Source of the DNA: Asterionellopsis glacialis
Taxonomy: Eukaryota > Bacillariophyta > Plagiogrammaphyceae > Rhaphoneidales > Asterionellopsidaceae
Reading direction: 5' to 3'
NCBI GenBank assembly: GCA_014885115.2
Contig: WKLE02000944.1
Location: 1-17,931, forward strand
Length of the DNA: 17,931 nucleotides
Shown: in pieces, positions 9,852 to 17,931 of the stretch
Layout of the letters: every line of letters starts with the position of its first letter
Numbering within the stretch: the first letter of the stretch is position 1
Notes under the pieces: model-generated
The model's database searches: none
The model's input: the letters and a program-made list of their open reading frames with translations, nothing else
What the model was told of the DNA's origin: nothing
Translations under genes and position numbers: made by a program

Positions 9852-9869
9852 CACTAGTCTCTACTAGTG
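9852..9869. repeat. Perfect 7-bp inverted repeat, 4-base loop
   Basis: CACTAGT (9852-9858), CTCT, then ACTAGTG (9863-9869) form a perfect hairpin-capable inverted repeat. It lies about 350 bases upstream of the start codon of the G8/beta-helix gene. It could be a dimeric transcription-factor site or chance; the sequence does not decide. Confidence 0.4.
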
Positions 9870-10062
9870 AGGCTAGCTCTATCGTATTCCCTCTTACTGG
9901 ATGGTATCTTTTCTTCGTTCGCATGGGTTGATGGCCAGACAATGTCAGTTTGGTCTTGTAGTTTGAATCCCGTCCCATCGGATTTTTAAGTTCAACATAT
10001 TCAGATATGAATAAATAGTGAGGACTATCCAAGTCCGAATTAACACAAAATTTGAGCTCCAA

Positions 10063-10439
10063 AATTTCAAAAAAAAACTGCCACTATGTAAAGTTAAAAG
10101 AAAAGACTCACCTATCCGTGACATGTGTTTCCCTCCATCGACAAATTCGTTCGTCAACAAAAGTCGATACAACACAAAACTTTTCGTACCGTTGCTCGTA
10201 CCGCCTGCGGGCTCCGACAGACAGTCGCCAAAATCCAAGTGGATGGGAATTTCAAAAAAAAAACTGCCGCCATGTAAAGTTAAATAGAAAATACTCACCT
10301 ATCCGTGACATGTTGTGTTTTCCCTCCATTGACAAATTCGTTCGTCAACAACATTATTATTTGATACAACACAAAACTTTTCGTACCGTTACTCGTACCT
10401 GCGGGCTCCGACAGACAGTCGCCAAAATCCAAGATGGGA
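10063..10439. repeat. Imperfect tandem duplication, unit about 185 bp
   Basis: Unit 1 (10063-10247) and unit 2 (10248 to about 10439) share, in the same order: AATTTC plus an A-run, CTGCC, TATGTAAAGTTAAA-like, CTCACCTATCCGTGACATGT, CTCCAT(C/T)GACAAATTCGT, TCGTCAAC, GATACAACACAAAACTTTTC, TACC(T/C)GCGGGCTCCGACAG, and CAGTCGCCAAAATCCAAG. They differ by substitutions and short indels, for example an insertion of about ten bases (CATTATTATT) and loss of a short GC-rich stretch near CGTACC in unit 2. In unit 2 TTGAC and GTCAA flank the central AAATTCGTTC, giving a small inverted repeat. The origin is unknown: a local duplication or remnants of a dispersed repeat. No coding potential is evident. Confidence 0.85.
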
Positions 10440-10998
10440 TCTTATTCTTCACAAATCACACAGGTATGATCATGATGTATCATGTGTCCGCACCTCCACA
10501 CATTTTAGTTTTAGATTTTCATGAGAATGTAATACACAAAGTATTTCAAAAAATACCGTTGTCCCATGATGACGATGGTTTAAGAAATCGAATATACCAA
10601 CTCTACCAACTTGTCCATATAAAATTTGCCACATGCACACAATAGAGACAATACGAAGAACTTACATCAAGTAACAATGAATACCCGCAGACCTTTTCGA
10701 CCACAAAAATCAAAAACAAAAAGAACATATTTTTGAAAAGGAGCTCTATTTGTTCAAAATGTAATCATGTAGTTTACTATATATAATGCAGTTTAATTTT
10801 TGTAAAAGAAATATAAATTTAGTTCACAGGAGGAGGAACAAAGAGAAGGAAATGAAATCCTACGAACTAGAGCCCCTGGATGATAACATTGCAAATGTAC
10901 TTTCTTGAGTTACACAAGATATTGGAGAATTTTCGTCCAGTATCACTCAAAGATGCATACACAGTACACGTGCACAGTGCATCATCGTGTTCATTTTC

Positions 10999-11017
10999 AT
11001 CTCTCTCTCTCTCTCTT
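10999..11017. repeat. TC dinucleotide microsatellite
   Basis: An uninterrupted (TC)n run at about 10999-11017 is followed by a further pyrimidine-rich stretch to about 11043. It lies about 170 bases beyond the stop codon of the PhoD-GH99 gene, so in the mRNA sense it would be a GA tract in or just past the 3' untranslated region. Confidence 0.85.
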
Positions 11018-11186
11018 GTTCTCTCCTCGTCTCTCCTTCCTCATCATGCGAGGAACTACTAAGTAAAAAGATAATCCAGAACAGTTCGGGCAAGGAATGC
11101 CATGGTTGAGGCAGCCTCTTTCCCGCCTTGCTCTACCTCTGTAGCTATGGTAGAGGCTTTTGTGTTTTCAGCACAACCATGTGCGT

Positions 11187-14100
11187 TTATTTCTTGGTGC
11201 CTTCACGAAGAATATCTAAATATCTGGTTCCATATTCTTCATATTCCATACCTGATGTATGACCGATTGGTTCAAAGGTTTTGGCTACACCAGCATCCTG
11301 GTTATCTTTAGGACCAACAGGCTCAATTTGTGTATCTTCATGCCATTCATTAAACGATGTTACCATGAACATTTGACCTGTATGCTCGTCCACTTGCTTT
11401 ACAGCATTATCCAACAATGCCTTGAATAAGGTACCAAACTCGGAATTAACATCCAATTTTCGTGACATTCCCTTGTAATTTCCATTTCGTACCCCCTTGT
11501 CATTGTACCCCGGTGTTATGGAGGGGATGAAATCACATTCTTGTACATGTGCAGCATCAGACCAATCTTGTTGCTTTTTACGGTAATATTCAACACCACT
11601 TTCTCCAGCAAACATGGGACGATTCATGGCTCCAAAGGCATCATACTCCGTCACAGCATCTAACCAATCAAAAGGTGCATATTTGCCATCCCCTGGGGGT
11701 GGGTTACTATGTGCCATATCGCCTACAATGTACAATTTGAATCCATTGTCACGTGCAGCTCGTCTCATTTCAGAAATGGCATCATCCAATTTACCAATAC
11801 TACTTAACCATCGTGCCAAGTATATAAAGAATACTGGACGTTCATCAATCTTCAAGTAGTGTGGACTCGTAAAGAAGTTTTTAGCAGCATAGGACAAATC
11901 ATTGTATACATTTCCCACATCACCATTGGAAGGAATTCGTCCCTTGGTTTCGTACAACAATGCAATTTTCAATTTGGATTCCGCCAAAAATGGATTTTGT
12001 AATATAGCTTGGGTATTCTTATCTGTTGCACTGTTTGGACCCCACCAACTCGTGGCCCATAAGTTGATGTTGGCCTGCTGACTCCACATTAAATGTTGTG
12101 TAATCACTTCTTCGTTACGTTGATCATATTCACCCAAGGTTGGTTCTTGTGGAGGCTTAAGTTCAGCTCGTAAGTAGTTACGTCCATTGAAATCATAGTT
12201 ACCATACCATGGATAGTAATCTTTATGAAATGAATACAGAGAATGAAATCAACAGCATGGTGTTAGAAGACGCCAAGCAGGCTAGAGACTGCCTATAGTT
12301 CAATTTGAAACAAGGTTTTTACTTACAAGCTCCGACAGTAAAGTCTGTATGGGTAAAGTCAACATTGGTATTACTTGTATCGGAAGATACATCCATATCT
12401 GTAGGGATTTGATAACCAGCTGGTGTCAAATCACTAAAACGGATAGTTTCAGTACATCTTGATTCCTTCCAACGGTCACCAACTGGGAATGAACTACAAC
12501 GTAAAGCAGGGTCGTTTGACCATGTTGTATCCAAAGCTTGACTATCAGCACCATAAAAGTGAGCAGTGATCGTTGGGTCTGATGCTTCTGTATCAACTTT
12601 GATGATAGCCCATGGTCTCATCCAATTATCACGTGCAATGCCAGAGGATGTAAACTGGGTTACAGGATATGGCCAATGACCATTTATGGCTGTCTTGAAT
12701 TCATTGCGATGAATGTCCCCGGCATTAAAGATAACACCGGGAATTTGATAATACGAAACAATCTTACCGATATCATCTACATCCGCTTCGTATCCTGCTT
12801 CCATAATATCACATCCATTCACAATGACCTTGAACACACCCTTGGAATTTTTCAACTCATCGTACAACCAAATTTTCTGATCATCCCCTAATTGTGTCTT
12901 TCGGTTTCGATCACGGTACCAACGATTATCCAAAACAATGAAATGAACGTCACCCCAATAATAGGAATAAAAGGTACCCTTCATTAGATTTGTGCCATAT
13001 CCAGGATTAGCCCATACGTCCTTGAATGCTTTCAACGAATTTTCCTTGCCCGGTTGATTCTTTTCCGCATTGTTGCTACCATACTCGTGATCATCCCATG
13101 CAGAATAGGTAGGGACAGTTCCCAACACTTTGGCAAAGTGTGGTTCACTTCGTTGTTTCATGTTGCGGTACCACACACGATCATACAGGACTTCTCGAGT
13201 ATCGGAAGTCCAATCCTGCTCGGTTAGGTAGATCGTATCCCCAGCTAGCATGGCAAAGTCTGGGTCCTTATCCAACACTTGATCCCATACCGGCTGTTCC
13301 GGGTATCCTTTGTGGGCTTCAATGTTCATACAAGATGTTAACAAATAGTCAAATTTCACGGGACTGTTGATACGACTCGTACTGGTGCTGGTACTTTCCA
13401 AAGGAGGTTGAGGTGGAGCCGTTTTAAAATGTCCACGTGCAATCACTTTGATACCCCCGATGGATGTCGAATCTGCAATTCGTAATTCATAGGAATATCG
13501 AGTATTGGGTGTCAAATGATATATCGTGGCCAAGGCAGCATTGTTTTGAGTGGAACGTGGTGGCATATCTACAACTTGAGTTTGACTCACATCATTGGAT
13601 GGTGTGTAGGCCAATGACATGGTGGTCGTAGATGCATCTGGACCACCATGATAGGCCCAAAGTGTGGCTGAATGATAAGTTGTATGACCCACCATGGGTC
13701 CTGATTCAATATCGGAAAAGTATTCACCAGAGGATTGAACTGGAAACACCTCAGGTTCTGGTGGTTTAAGTGGTGCTACTACAACATCCGTGGGTGATTG
13801 TGTTGTAGGTGTTGGTGGTAACGTAGGTTGTTTCGTTGTTGGTGAAACAATTAACACAGGTACAGTAGGTGAGGTTTGTGAGGTTGGAGATGTTGTTGAT
13901 GGTGACAGGGTAGTAGGTCGAATAGTTGTAGGTTTACCTGTAGGTTGCAGTGTAGGTCGTAACGATGTGGGAGGAACATTATTGTCAGGAGCAACATTAT
14001 CATTTTCAGTAGTTGTTGGCATGGTTGATGGTGAAGGTGTAGCATTGGTGTTTGTTGTAGTACTATCTGCACCATCAAAAGATCCACTTGTTGTATCCTG

Positions 14101-15105
14101 GGTTGAATCTTCATCTCCTTCTCGAGTACTGGTGTTGTTGTTATTATTATCATCGTCGGTATTAAAGTTGAGAGATTGAAAATCATCTTTGGATGATTTC
14201 CAACTTGAACCAAATCGACGCCCTATACAAAATCCTATAACACTTGCAACAGCAATGACAGTCAAAACGATAAACCATCGTCGTCGATACCATACTACTA
14301 CAGCTGTTGGTTTCTTCTTTTTGGATGAATCAGACGAGGAGGAAGTGGAAGAGTTGGAACCCGTATGATGATGATTCTGGTCATTGTAATATGCATGACC
14401 ACTGTTATCTTCATAATACTCATCCACTGTAGATTCATCCGTCAAGGTATTATGAGAGGAACCATTTAATTTTTCATAATCTTGATGCTTATCGTAAAGA
14501 AGCATTCCAGCATGTTGATTTTGATGTTGCTGTGGCAGATCATCCACATATCCTGTATCTGCATATGGCATGAATGTATCAGGATGATTACGTCTTAATT
14601 CATACCCATGTTGAAGTTCATCTGGAAACAAATGTGCTTCATCAACTTCATCGACATGCAGTTGCTGCTGCTGTAGCTGAGAATGACGAGAATAATGACG
14701 AGTCGGTGTTTGATAATGGCTTTGTTGACCATAGTCAACAGCATATCCTTCATCATTGATAGTAGCATTGTTGTTGTTGTGATACTGATCCTCCTCTTGT
14801 GGTGCATTTGGATCATACGACACATCCCGTCTTAAATCATAGGGTTGAGTCAATTCGACGGGGAATATTTCATGATGCTCTTGTTCTATTTCTTCGGTAT
14901 TCCCGTATTGATTTTGAGATGCCTCACGTGAAGGACTACCATTTCCAGTACCGCCTCCTGAATGAAAGAAAGAATTAACATTGGAAAAGAAGGATCCACA
15001 TTCAGATAAACTGGATGTATCACCAACATCTTCCGGGTCTTCAATACACCATACTTCTTGTCGTCTACGACTCTCAAATATAGCTGGATATTGCTCGTGT
15101 TCCAT
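11187..15105 (-). CDS. Type II membrane protein fusing PhoD-type phosphatase and GH99-like glycosidase
   Basis: Two exons, 15105-12327 and 12220-11187, join in phase 1 (GCT-T|AT, giving GAYYYPWYG) for 1270 residues. The ATG at 15105 sits in AAACCATGG. The cytosolic tail (1-275) is acidic and rich in His, Gln and Asn, with two copies of an FPxELxxxY(D/E)LRR motif (81-93, 160-172). VVVWYRRRW leads into one helix (278-295), then an S/T/P-rich stalk to about 450. A PhoD-like phosphatase follows (about 455-915), with the metal-site residues expected for the family: C592 (TSC), D623 and Y626 (AGDTIY), W670-DDHE with N678/N679, and D797/H799 (AGDIHRN). Residues 927-1270 are GH99-like: YYYPWYGNYDFNGR, NLWATSWWG, FDWLDAVTEYD, ITPGYNDKGVRN and SFNEWHEDTQIEP. 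E1218 and E1221 of EWHE match the catalytic pair I recall for GH99 endo-alpha-mannosidases. Both active sites look intact. The protein should face the Golgi lumen or outside. The substrate is unproven; a phosphorylated mannose-type glycan is a guess. Confidence 0.88.
12221..12326 (-). other. Intron between PhoD and GH99 modules (106 bp, phase 1)
   Basis: The donor is GGAGCTT|GTAAGT (GT at 12326-12325) and the acceptor is CATAAAG|ATTACTATCC (exon resumes at 12220). Splicing restores YYYPWYG, the expected opening of a GH99-type domain. Unspliced, the frame stops at once (C-K-stop). The neighbouring paralogue has an intron at the same place and phase with the same 13-base donor context, which supports the model strongly. 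Confidence 0.92.
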
Positions 15106-15955
15106 GGTTTTGATTTATAATGTACTATTTGATTTCGTGGGTCGATCGAACAATGAATACTTGCACCTGAACGAATGGAATGGTCGACAGGAGGATTATT
15201 TTTGTTTTCCAAGCATTGACCAATGCTATGCACTAAATAATATATGGATGTCAATCAATCTGGTACAACTTTCCTTTCTCTTTTTTCCGCTTCAATATGG
15301 AGGGGGGGAAGTGAAATGCAATGCTTGTACGGTATGGAACTCTACACAGAGTCTACTCACAATAGAGGTATTTCGGAGCACTGTAAATTTTGGTCGAACC
15401 TTGTCCTGTGACTCTGCAGTCTAGAGGCTACTTCGTAGAATACAAGTAAATCTATAATTATTTGTTGGCATAGGTGAGCAGAGTAAAAGGCACACAAAAT
15501 ATTTTTTTTCACTATGCCTTTTCTTCACAACTATTTTTTTCCCGTGATCGCCAAGTCCCTTGAGCGCTCCTGGGACTGAAAATGCAAGTTAGCCAAACAT
15601 AAAATTCTCAAAATTACTTATAAGGATTAAATGTTCAATATTAAAATCAGCATGTTATATAATGAACTGAAAACATGCCAGTGACAAAGTTTGAACATAC
15701 CCCACATTATCACCAAATTTTTGTACACGAATTTTTGGTAGGATGTACTAAATCTTGGAACGAAGATAGTGATCGTGATGTGTTTGTTTAAATCTAGTTA
15801 GTACTTAAATGAATATATTTATATACATGCACACCCCACAATAAATGCTCATATTGGGAGCGTTGAATTGTGTCGTGCTTTTTAAAAGAAGAAAAAATGG
15901 TGAATGAATGTCACCATCGATGTCTGTTCTATTGCACAGAGAAAGATGTTCTAGT
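15106..15955. other. Intergenic region between the two PhoD-GH99 genes
   Basis: About 850 bases hold the promoter and leader of the upstream end of one PhoD-GH99 gene (adjacent to 15105) and the 3' untranslated region of the next (adjacent to 15956). An open plus-strand frame reaching 15424 is an extension of antisense reading of the coding region and is not protein-like. T-rich runs occur near 15503-15540. I found no clear repeat, hairpin or recognised regulatory site. Confidence 0.6.
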
Positions 15956-17931
15956 CTAGTAGCGTTTCTGTGGTTCCACTGACACACCCGTTCTTTTAGT
16001 TCCCTCTCGAAGAATGTCCAAATATCTTGTACCATATGCTTCATATTCTTTCCCTGAAGTTCGGCTAGAAGGTTGATTAGTCAAGTCCCCAACGATAGGT
16101 TCAATTTGTGTATCTTCGTGCCACTCGTTAAAAGATGTAACCATAAATGCATTTCCAGTAGCAATGTCCACTTGACCAACCGCATTATTCAATAATGCTT
16201 GGAACAAAGACCCAAACTCAGAGTTCCTTGTCAACTTTCGAGACATACTTGCGTATGGCTGGTTGCGAACACCCTTGTCGTTGTACCCAGGCGTAATCGA
16301 AGGCATGAAGTCACAGTTTTGTCCGCGAGCAGCTTGTCGCCAATTCTCTTGTTTGTTTCTGTAAAACTCAACCCGATTGTCATCACCTGCATAGTTGGGT
16401 CTGTCCATTGATCCAAAGATGTCATACTCTGTGATTGCATCAAGCCAATCAAAAGGAGCGTAATATCCCTGAGGAGGTGCACTGTGAGCCATGTCACCGA
16501 CGATATAGATGTTGAAACCTTTGTCTATAGCAGCTCTTCTCATTTCATTTACCGCATCGTCTAGTTTTCCTATGTCGTGTAACCAACGGGCCAAATAGAT
16601 GTAAAACACAGGTCGACCATCAATCTTGTAATAGTTGGGATTGTTGAAATAATTCTCGGCTGCGTAGGCAATGTCGCCATAAACGTTCCCCACATCACCG
16701 TTTGCTGGAATTCGACCTTTGATTTCGTAGAACAAAGCCAATTTGATTTTGCTTTCTGCCAAATAATCGTTGTCCATGATAGCCAAGGTGTTACGGTTCG
16801 TCGCAGAGTCGGGTCCCCACCAACTTGTCACCCACAAGTTGATGTTTGCCTGTTCACTCCATTTGAGATGTTGTGTAATGACTTCTTCATTACGTTGGTC
16901 GTATTCTCCGAGAGTTGGGTATTGAGGAGGGGAGAGTTCAGCTCTCAAGTAATTACGCCCATTAAAATCGTCGTTGCCATACCACGGATAGTAGTCTGAG
17001 ATTAAAATGGACAAAGAAAAAAGCAACAATGTTAGTAAACCAATTATCAAATATCGAATACACTGATACTCATTGTGGAAACTTACAAGCTCCAACTGTA
17101 TAATCTGTTTTACTGAAGTCAATGTTACTAATAGGGCCAGTCGGTTCTTTCGGTTCATCAGGAGCAGGCACAGTTAATGGTACTTGTACTCCAGGAGGTG
17201 TCAAATCACTCAACCGGATCGTTTCTGTACATCGAGCTTCCTTCCAACGGTCAACACCCTGGATGGAACTGCATCGAAGGTTGGGATCATTAGACCAGGT
17301 AGTGTCAAGGGCTTGGCTGTCAGCACCATAGAAGTGAGCCGTAATTGTAGGATCAGCACGTTCGGTGTCAAGCTTGATGATAGACCAGGGCCTCATCCAG
17401 TTGTCTCTGGCAATACCCGAGGAAGAGTACTGAGTAACAGGATACGGCCAATTACCATTTTCCATTTGCTTGAATTCGTTACGATGGATATCTCCTGCAT
17501 TGAAAATCACACCATAAATATTGTTGTCGCGGACAACACGTCCAATCTCGTCAACATCTCTACCGTAGCCAGCCTCCATAATATCACACCCACTCACAAT
17601 AACTTTGAAAGTTCCTCTAGAGTTTCTGAGTTTATCGTACAACCAATTCTTCTGAGCGCTTCCAAGTTGCGTTTGTTGATTTCTGTCTCGGTACCAGCGG
17701 TTGTCCACAACAATGAAATGAACATCACCCCAGTAATAATCGTAAAAATTGCCTCTGATCTCTGGTGTCCCATATCCAGGATTCGCCCATACATCTCGAA
17801 AAGCTTTCAAAGAGTTGTCCTTACCCGGCTGGTTCTTTTCAGCATTGTTGCTACCATACTCATGATCATCCCATGCAGCGTACGTTGGAAATGATCCAAT
17901 TACTCTAGCAAAGTGTGGGTCACTTCTTTGT
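15956..17931 (-). CDS. PhoD-GH99 fusion protein, tandem paralogue (5' part outside the window)
   Basis: Exon 1 is open from the window edge (17931) to 17087; exon 2 runs from 16995 to the stop at 15956. Together they give about 628 residues that follow the neighbouring PhoD-GH99 protein closely from its QRSEPHFAK segment to the C-terminus. The visible PhoD part keeps WDDHEYGSNN, NGCDIMEAG-like SGCDIMEAGYG, and NAGDIHRNEF. The first metal-site Cys and the GDxxY motif lie beyond the edge. The GH99-like part keeps YYYPWYGND, LWVTSWWG, FDWLDAITEYD, ITPGYNDKGVRN and FNEWHEDTQIEP, so both catalytic Glu are present. The join between modules is a different, Pro-rich sequence (PAPDEPKEPTGP), and the C-terminus is longer (TGVSVEPQKRY). 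Whether it also has the tail, helix and stalk cannot be seen. Same strand and close spacing indicate tandem duplication. Confidence 0.87.
16996..17086 (-). other. Intron of the second PhoD-GH99 gene (91 bp, phase 1)
   Basis: The donor is GGAGCTT|GTAAGT (GT at 17086-17085) and the acceptor is ATCTCAG|ACTACTATCC (exon resumes at 16995). Position and phase are the same as in the neighbouring paralogue, while the intron interior is unrelated by eye. Translating through it gives a hydrophobic stretch that mimics a signal anchor but is not coding. Unspliced exon 1 would end C-K-F-P-Q-stop. Confidence 0.92.

Larger units (their letters stand above)
9507..11186. other. Intergenic region, about 1.7 kb, with tandem duplication
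   Basis: This spans the promoter and leader of the G8/beta-helix gene (right of 9506, transcribed leftward) and the 3' untranslated region of the PhoD-GH99 gene (left of 11187). Short open frames on both strands at 9669-10645 arise from repeated DNA and do not resemble proteins. Near the start codon a 7-base AGTGAAA occurs twice, ten bases apart (9554-9560 and 9564-9570). Other content is listed separately: an inverted repeat, a 185-bp tandem duplication and a TC microsatellite. Confidence 0.6.

Noticed and set aside
10052..10645. Plus-strand open frame of 197 codons and antisense frames in the spacer
   Set aside because: They arise from the 185-bp duplicated DNA, with no protein-like composition or recognisable motif.
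11187..12137. A separate GH99-like gene starting at MGEYDQ
   Set aside because: Coding similarity extends upstream to YYYPWYG at the acceptor, and the paralogue has the same two-exon structure.
16996..17158. Hydrophobic N-terminus before DYYPWYG in the second copy, resembling a signal anchor
   Set aside because: It is translation of the 91-bp intron and an off-frame part of exon 1. The spliced frame continues from the PhoD domain.
17184..17894. Plus-strand open frame of 236 codons
   Set aside because: It is antisense to the conserved PhoD-coding exon.
1..17931. CRISPR array, tRNA, rRNA, integrase or transposase
   Set aside because: I read both strands and found no spaced identical repeats, clover-leaf pattern or recombinase motif.

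Overview
The window reads as nuclear DNA of a diatom or close stramenopile relative. Genes are separated by 0.8-1.7 kb of AT-rich DNA. The three large genes carry single short GT-AG introns (91-106 bp). Several proteins have modular S/T/P-rich linkers, and one carries a DUF6824-type domain that I know mainly from diatoms. No ribosomal or transfer RNA gene, CRISPR array, transposase or prokaryotic-style operon is visible. The species cannot be fixed from the sequence alone.

Layout. 1-792: no convincing gene. 793-2061 (+): a 422-residue acidic protein with a C-terminal DUF6824-like domain, probably nuclear. 2062-3177: non-coding, with an HSE-like perfect inverted repeat near the next gene. 3178-3735 (+): a small secreted protein with a signal peptide, an RGG-rich stretch and two internally duplicated His-containing halves that resemble a bacterial family. 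3736-4549: non-coding, with a 23-bp tandem duplication. 4550-9506 (-): a 1619-residue type II membrane protein made of a cytosolic tail, one transmembrane helix, a proline-rich spacer, G8 and beta-helix ectodomain of CEMIP/TMEM2 type, and tandem C-terminal carbohydrate-binding-like modules. 9507-11186: non-coding, with an imperfect 185-bp tandem duplication. 11187-15105 (-): a 1270-residue type II membrane protein fusing a PhoD-type phosphatase to a GH99-like glycosidase. 15106-15955: non-coding. 15956-17931 (-): the 3' part of a second PhoD-GH99 gene, a tandem paralogue whose 5' part lies beyond the window.

The right two thirds form a same-strand cluster of at least three proteins. The two complete ones share one chassis: a cytosolic tail with an SFFSN motif, a basic 'VVWY(K/R)RRW' juxtamembrane motif, one helix and an S/T/P-rich stalk. 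On that chassis sit ectodomains predicted to act on sugars or phosphate esters. In all three genes the only detected intron lies at or near a domain boundary and carries an in-frame stop just after the donor, so retention would give a form lacking the last module. The most distinctive feature is the two-headed, membrane-tethered PhoD phosphatase/GH99 enzyme. A role in Golgi or cell-surface processing of phosphorylated mannose-type glycans, or in scavenging phosphate from them, is inference.
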